From Henricia sp. BOLD:AAB3569 (taxonomy: Eukaryota; Echinodermata; Asteroidea; Spinulosida; Echinasteridae), in assembly GCA_037783545.1 (NCBI GenBank), contig JBBELK010000364.1:558001-622000 (forward strand): a DNA stretch of 64,000 nt. Direction: 5' to 3'. Of the stretch, positions 57,382 through 64,000 are shown one piece after another. Below the pieces are notes generated by a model. That model was not told where the DNA came from and made no database searches. It worked only from the letters and a program-made list of their open reading frames with translations. Both the position numbers and the translations under genes were made by a program. Within the stretch, counting starts at the first letter, position 1; each line of letters opens with the position of its first letter.

Positions 57382-60300
57382 CTGAAAGAAGAAAGATTAA
57401 ATAGTTTAATTTTACTCATTTTGTATACATGTAATGCACAAAATGAGATACAACAAAAATATGTAATTGATGACACTGTGCATGGCAAATGCATGGATGT
57501 CATTTCGGCTCACAATGCATAGTTCCGATTCTGCCCAGTTAACCCCGCCCCCTTGGACGTTGTTGCTATGGCTCACAAGCTATCGTCTAAAATGGCGTCA
57601 CACAACGCACAAAGCAATGGGACTTTCAACGGAAAGCACAGATTCATTGAAGAAAACTCAATGGTATTCATGTTTCAGGGTCAACAGTTATCTTAGAACA
57701 CACTGAGTAAAGGGCCAGTAATACAGGGATATCATATCATCACGAAATATAGCTTTCGTACCTGTGAAGAACGAAACGACCGGCTTTGAAACCAAAAATT
57801 AACCCGGATCGTCGCATACAACACTGTACAAATTGTATGGTGCCGGCAGAACATGTTGTTGTGATCGTACAGTGCACTTTGACCTATGTGGGTGATATCT
57901 GCTAGCTCTGTTGTAATTGGTCGGCGGGTTCGGTTGATTGACAGGTCGGAACTATGCATTTATTTACATGCAGTGTGATTCTTGTGGCACCCTTTGAGAG
58001 ATATTTAAGGAAGTTGAGGGACGGACAACATTTTGTGCGAGGGACGGACAAAACGGGACTAACAACGTAAGTTTATCAAACTAAACTTGGAATGTACTGT
58101 AGTCTTTGACATTATAGGATTTGAGCAAAACAAGGTAGGGAGATTATTTGTTTTTACGAAGACCCCATTATATAAGCTGAGTGATGGTTGTGATGAATGG
58201 AGGTGATGAACGGACGTGATGAACGGACGTGAGAAATGGACGTAAGGAACGGACGTTAGGGATATTTGTGCTCACTATTGCGTTACATACATGTACTACA
58301 TTGTCATAAAGTGATTTATATATTTCACAGAAATGATATCCACCCCAATTTCCCACCCAAACCCCTAAATCGGCCGTACACCTAGCATTTCATCCGTGAT
58401 CCGATCACGATAGCACATGTTATGCAGTGGCATCACAAGGTGTACGAATTTTTCGTGCATTCCAATAGCAATAAGGTCACAATTTTGTTCCCGTGTCCGT
58501 CGCAACGTAATCGCAGAATTTCGAGCATGCTCGAATTTTGGCGTGTCTGTGCAATCGCAACGAAGTTGGAACAACAAAATAAAAATTCAAGGTCACGTGA
58601 CTTTTCGGAACCAGATTCTGGTTCCGAAAAGTCACATGGTCTTGCGAGTTAGTTTTGTGTCTAGCCGCATGAAAGTTTCTTCCTGCAGAACTGCAAAAAA
58701 TTCAACTCTGATTTTCCCCCAATATTCATATAAAGTAATTGACAAAAGAGAAATTATTTATACAGGTATGAAACAAAGTTAAACATATGTATGAAAATTC
58801 GAGCATAAATGTTTGTTTCGAGAGTCCGGGGAGCGAGCGCGTGCTATGGCAGGCTACCGTGGAGTGTTATATATTTGCCAAGTGCAGCACGGCAAATAGT
58901 CTGAGTGCACACACGCTCGGGTTGGTTGCTCAGGTGTACGTTTGTGAAGAGAAAACATGATGCTAACTCCTCAAAAGAAAACGGAAATTCCTATTCGGTC
59001 GTCCGGGCTGTCCAGTGAAATCGTGAGCAGAAAATCAGAGATATCCCGAGTAGGAGAAGAGCGAATCGTTTGTGACAAAGTCGTGAAGCTCGCGCGTAGT
59101 TGCAACGGCTAGTAAAGCGTATAACCGTCTTTTGACAATTTTTGTTAATTTTGCACTTCTTTAGTAAATTACGGGATATTTTGATGATCTTTTTTTACAA
59201 CGACCATCAAAAAAGTATTGTCAATGCTGCTACATCACTAAATCATGTAAACAGTAGGCCGGTGTGTACAATGAAAAATAAAAGCACAAGATAGATAACT
59301 GATGACACAGTGCATGGGTGGACTAACAAAATGTGCAAATGCAGCGTGACCACTGTGGTGACCCAGCAGGACTAAGTATGTTTATTGTACTGCAGAAATT
59401 TCAAAATTGGTAGAGCGTGGATCCTTGCAAACCCTAAAAAAGAAGTGTCACTCTCTCTTTACGTTACCAGTGCAACATGTTTCAAATGTTTGCATAGTAT
59501 CTGTAGATGGAGGTTTTAAAAAGACAGACAAATAAGCAATTTGCCAAGGTATAGCATTTCAAGTTATTTGTATCAACATAATTTTTATACTAACCCCAAA
59601 GAGAAACAATTTTCTTAAAATATATCTTGATTAGAACAGAAGTTTGTTGGAAACGATTCGCTCTTTACTTGGCAGCTTTTTGCTTTGGATATCTCATTTT
59701 CTGCTGAAGATTTCACTGGACAGCCTGGACGACAGAATGGGTTTTTCCATTTTCTGTAGTGGAGCTGACATACATGGTTTGTCTTCATGAACGTACAATT
59801 GTAGTTCCTTGCCGGACACTGTACATGTACCTGTTTTGGGCGGGCAACGTGCTTGTGCCGTGGGGCTAAATGTCACATTGTCTGGTAGACTGTCCACGGT
59901 GAAACTCGCTTTGGTTTCTTCGGACTTTGTCAATTTTATGTTAGATTTTTCAGACTTATGTTTAACTTTGTTAAGTAACCTGAATAAATATTCTTTGTCA
60001 AATACTCATAAATATTTTGAAAATAAAATCGGAGCTGAATTCAATGCCGTACTGCAGTAATAAACTTCCGGAATAAACTGTGTATCATACGGCCGGCTGG
60101 AAATAAAACTAACTCCAAGAACACGTTCCGATAAATCATGTGACCTCAAATTTTTGAAAAATGCTAAAAACCGGCCAAATTTTGAGGTTTCTTTTTAGGT
60201 TCTCTTCAGTCCGTTTCAGAAGGACTTTCAGAATTATGTGCGGGTCTATTTCGTGCCCAAAATATAGCCCAACAAAGCCGTTCAGTCCCTTTAAGCATAC

Positions 60301-60934
60301 ACAGTACACCAACGCCGTATGCCATGGCACTTGCTTGGCGACTGGACTTGCACAAGTAAAGTTTGTTCTGCGAAATTACTGAAAGGGCGCTCTTTTTATG
60401 CTTGGTAAAATATATGGTCCATTGGTAGAGCAAAGAAGCGGAAAATAAAATATGGGCTGCACAAAAAAAAAAAATTGAAATCCGATAAAAATCAGAAATG
60501 TTACACCACTGTGTTATGTTAGATCGAAATTCGTTCTCCAGGATATCTGAACAAGTACTTTAATTGTTTCAGATAACAGACATCAAAGTGACAAATCAGC
60601 AAAATTGATGTTACGCATGGGACACTTTTCCAGTTGACGCAAAAAACATTACACATGGGACACGCACACTTATTTTCTACCATCTTTCCAGAGTGGAATT
60701 TGTGGATGCAGATAACTTTGGAAATGCTCAACACACAAGTCATTTCATGAAGCATGCGATATAAATAATTGTTATCGCTGAGCAGCCTATTACAGGGCAT
60801 GAACTTGAGCATTCAATTGATTTTGAAACACCCCAGTACGTAGTGCCGTGTTTGTTATGCTAAGCTCTTGTTTGCTGCACAGAGAGTGATAATACAAAAA
60901 AAACAAAATGTATCAAACAATTATTTCTCCATAC

Positions 60935-61201
60935 CTGCTGAGTTAACAGTTACTGTAAAAGAGCATGTGGCCACGTTGTTTGAGCTGTCAGTAGCAGTGT
61001 ATGTGATTGTAACCGGTGGTATTCCTACAATAAAGTTGGATCCCGGAGCTGCCCCAAATGTTCGTATAGCATTGACTTGCTGCTGAGAATTATCAGTGGC
61101 AGTGGGCGCAACCCAGCTGACAGGAAAAGAACTGCTGCCAAAGTTTGCTGTGTTGACGATATCGGTTGGGCAACCGAACAGTGTTGGATTAATTTGATCA
61201 A
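60935..61201 (-). CDS. HYR domain exon B, array unit 3
   Basis: A 267-bp phase 1-1 exon encoding 89 residues. It starts DQINPTLFGCPTDI, contains VSWVAPTATDNSQQ, and ends TYTATDSSNNVATCSF before TVTVNSA. Acceptor is TCCCAG and donor is G|GTATGG. It has no internal methionine start, but the frame is open from splice site to splice site. It follows exon A of unit 4 after a 574-bp intron. It resembles the single-copy HYR exon at 44761-45024 (both start D-Q) and the one at 39646-39906 (similar C terminus). Confidence 0.9.
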
Positions 61202-61491
61202 CTGGGAAAAGAAAAAGATATCAAACACAATGTTATTTAATACCAGTGCTACAATATACAGTTAAGCCCAAAATTATTTACACTCTTACCAAATTTGGAG
61301 TATTTTTAATGGTGTTATTTGACGAATGAGTTTCCTCTGGGCTTAGTTACATGTACACTCAAGGAAAAAAGAAACGCACCACGTAAAATTTCATTTTTTT
61401 AAAAAGGAAATAGGACCGGCATAGTAAAAATGGTACATGTTCTAGATTTTGAGCAATTTAGAGATAAACGTCGATCTTTATTTATCTCGTT

Positions 61492-64000
61492 ACGATGATT
61501 ATAATCACTTCATTCGATGAAGGAAATAGCTTCATTCGACGAAGAGATTGCTTCATTCGACGAAACAAATTTGTATTGTAAACGGCTCCCTTCATTCGAC
61601 GAATCGATTTGGCAGTGATATATGAATGCACGCTTCATTATTAACTACAGATGATTAACTAATCTTCGTCAAACGAAGCGATTTCTCTAGTGAGAACAGG
61701 GTCTAACTGAGGTAAAAATATGCCTTATATTTGCAGTTAGAGAATGTTTGAAGTTAACAACTTTAAAATACTTACGGACACTGAAAGTGAATGAGCACTC
61801 TGCCTGATTGCCTGATTGATCAGTGGCTCTGTAGGTGATGGTGTAGGTGCCAAATCCGAGAAATGTATTTTGTCCTTGCTGTGAGGATGACACAAGCTGG
61901 GGTATTATCGTAACTCCAGAATTGTCATTAACAGTGGGAAGATTCCAAGTTACTGAGGCTCCATTATTGTTTCCTGTGTTAACTATGAAGTCTTGAACAT
62001 TTGGGCAGGTGATGACAGGCGGCACATTGTCAACTGAAAGAAGAAAGATTAAATAGTTTAATTTTACTCATTTTGTATACATGTAATGCACAAAATGAGA
62101 TACAACAAAAATATGTAATTGATGACACTGTGCATGGCAAATGCATGGATGTCATTTCGGCTCACAATGCATAGTTCCGATTCTGCCCAGTTAACCCCGC
62201 CCCCTTGGACGTTGTTGCTATGGCTCACAAGCTATCGTCTAAAATGGCGTCACACAACGCACAAAGCAATGGGACTTTCAACGGAAAGCACAGATTCATT
62301 GAAGAAAACTCAATGGTATTCATGTTTCAGGGTCAACAGTTATCTTAGAACACACTGAGTAAAGGGCCAGTAATACAGGGATATCATATCATCACGAAAT
62401 ATAGCTTTCGTACCTGTGAAGAACGAAACGACCGGCTTTGAAACCAAAAATTAACCCGGATCGTCGCATACAACACTGTACAAATTGTATGGTGCCGGCA
62501 GAACATGTTGTTGTGATCGTACAGTGCACTTTGACCTATGTGGGTGATATCTGCTAGCTCTGTTGTAATTGGTCGGCGGGTTCGGTTGATTGACAGGTCG
62601 GAACTATGCATTTATTTACATGCAGTGTGATTCTTGTGGCACCCTTTGAGAGATATTTAAGGAAGTTGAGGGACGGACAACATTTTGTGCGAGGGACGGA
62701 CAAAACGGGACTAACAACGTAAGTTTATCAAACTAAACTTGGAATGTACTGTAGTCTTTGACATTATAGGATTTGAGCAAAACAAGGTAGGGAGATTATT
62801 TGTTTTTACGAAGACCCCATTATATAAGCTGAGTGATGGTTGTGATGAATGGAGGTGATGAACGGACGTGATGAACGGACGTGAGAAATGGACGTAAGGA
62901 ACGGACGTTAGGGATATTTGTGCTCACTATTGCGTTACATACATGTACTACATTGTCATAAAGTGATTTATATATTTCACAGAAATGATATCCACCCCAA
63001 TTTCCCACCCAAACCCCTAAATCGGCCGTACACCTAGCATTTCATCCGTGATCCGATCACGATAGCACATGTTATGCAGTGGCATCACAAGGTGTACGAA
63101 TTTTTCGTGCATTCCAATAGCAATAAGGTCACAATTTTGTTCCCGTGTCCGTCGCAACGTAATCGCAGAATTTCGAGCATGCTCGAATTTTGGCGTGTCT
63201 GTGCAATCGCAACGAAGTTGGAACAACAAAATAAAAATTCAAGGTCACGTGACTTTTCGGAACCAGATTCTGGTTCCGAAAAGTCACATGGTCTTGCGAG
63301 TTAGTTTTGTGTCTAGCCGCATGAAAGTTTCTTCCTGCAGAACTGCAAAAAATTCAACTCTGATTTTCCCCCAATATTCATATAAAGTAATTGACAAAAG
63401 AGAAATTATTTATACAGGTATGAAACAAAGTTAAACATATGTATGAAAATTCGAGCATAAATGTTTGTTTCGAGAGTCCGGGGAGCGAGCGCGTGCTACG
63501 GCAGGCTACCGTGGAGTGTTATATATTTGCCAAGTGCAGCACGGCAAATAGTCTGAGTGCACACACGCTCGGGTTGGTTGCTCCGGTGTACGTTTGTGAA
63601 GAGAAAACATGATGCTAACTCCTCAAAAGAAAACGGAAATTCCTATTCGGTCGTCCGGGCTGTCCAGTGAAATCGTGAGCAGAAAATCAGAGATATCCCG
63701 AGTAGGAGAAGAGCGAATCGTTTGTGACAAAGTCGTGAAGCTCGCGCGTAGTTGCAACGGCTAGTAAAGCGTATAACCGTCTTTTGACAATTTTTGTTAA
63801 TTTTGCACTTCTTTAGTAAATTACGGGATATTTTGATGATCTTTTTTTACAACGACCATCAAAAAAGTATTGTCAATGCTGCTACATCACTAAATCATGT
63901 AAACAGTAGGCCGGTGTGTACAATGAAAAATAAAAGCACAAGATAGATAACTGATGACACAGTGCATGGGTGGACTAACAAAATGTGCAAATGCAGCGTG
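61492..64000. repeat. 4.65-kb tandem unit 4, cut by window edge
   Basis: First 2.5 kb of a fourth unit, with exon A (61776-62033) and the TIR element at 62166-62612. Its exon B is expected near 65590. The array therefore continues upstream of the visible gene part. Confidence 0.93.
61776..62033 (-). CDS. HYR domain exon A, array unit 4
   Basis: A 258-bp phase 1-1 exon encoding 86 residues. It opens with DNVPPVITCP, the classic HYR start, contains VTWNLPTVNDNSG in the middle, and ends with the TITYRATDQSGNQAECSF hallmark. Acceptor is TTTCAG and donor is C|GTAAGT. The two HYR cysteines are present. It is the most upstream exon in the window; its B partner in the same unit would lie beyond base 64000. 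The sequence matches the unit 3 copy (S in GASVTW, G in LGFGTY). Confidence 0.9.

Larger units (their letters stand above)
56840..61491. repeat. 4.65-kb tandem unit 3 (HYR B + A)
   Basis: Near-identical to unit 2 and shares with unit 4 the glycine in LGFGTY of exon A. A few private substitutions occur (for example C to T near 58847 and C to A near 58931), which argues against a simple assembly copy. Confidence 0.95.
1399..62033 (-). other. Internal part of a giant HYR/EGF multidomain gene
   Basis: All 33 recognisable exons lie on the minus strand and share one rule: AG acceptor, two bases completing a codon, one domain, then the first base of the next codon before a GT donor. All are therefore phase 1-1 and splice in frame in any order. 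Domain order is HYR x12, EGF x9, HYR x3, EGF x4, HYR-like x1, EGF x4. HYR domains are immunoglobulin-like adhesion modules and EGF modules are disulfide-bonded extracellular domains, so a secreted matrix or cell-surface adhesion protein of the hyalin type is likely. No start, signal peptide, transmembrane segment or terminal exon is present. It could be two adjacent genes of the same family, since no transcript evidence is available, but nothing between the exon groups looks like a gene end. Confidence 0.8.

Noticed and set aside
47537-64000. Array dismissed as assembly duplication
   Set aside because: Private coding and intron differences between units and minisatellite rearrangements support real copies, although the count needs long reads.

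Overview
This is eukaryotic, intron-rich DNA that I read as the inside of one very large minus-strand gene. The gene encodes a modular, probably extracellular protein made of HYR (hyalin-repeat) and EGF-like domains. I find 33 exons between 62033 and 1399: 16 HYR or HYR-like and 17 EGF-like, about 6.28 kb of coding sequence or roughly 2,090 codons. Every exon is a single domain flanked by phase-1 introns with AG/GT borders (symmetric 1-1 exons), so exons can be duplicated or lost without a frameshift. No start codon, signal peptide, membrane segment or final exon is visible, so the gene runs out of the window on both sides. HYR+EGF proteins with many repeats are best known from sea urchin hyalin and related echinoderm proteins. 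With the very dense MITE and tRNA-SINE load, this suggests a marine invertebrate deuterostome, most likely an echinoderm; that assignment is inference.

Layout in transcription order (high to low coordinates): (1) 64000-47537, a tandem array with a 4,651-4,652 bp period, each unit carrying two HYR exons (B then A), giving four A and three B exons in the window; (2) 45024-37652, five single-copy HYR exons; (3) 34724-22627, nine EGF exons, including a cluster with extra cysteines; (4) 21455-17316, three HYR exons; (5) 16776-11753, four EGF exons, three of them in a 1,607-bp tandem array; (6) 10342-10079, one divergent HYR-like exon; (7) 9369-1399, four EGF exons, the last three in a second block of the same 1.6-kb array, which reaches the left edge of the window.

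The introns are packed with non-autonomous DNA transposons: TTAA-flanked families, TA-flanked long foldbacks, elements with 3-, 4- and 8-bp target duplications, and one nested insertion. There are also tRNA-derived SINE fragments, a possible LINE 3' tail, a 32-base G run and several hairpins. The other open frames, on either strand, are short and sit inside repeats or shadow the exons; I see no second gene, no tRNA or rRNA gene and no CRISPR array.

The main biological interest is a domain-repeat protein caught while expanding. Two independent arrays (HYR pairs and EGF singles) duplicate whole exon-plus-intron units. Their breakpoints fall at mobile-element sequence, and the copies show signs of sequence exchange between blocks.
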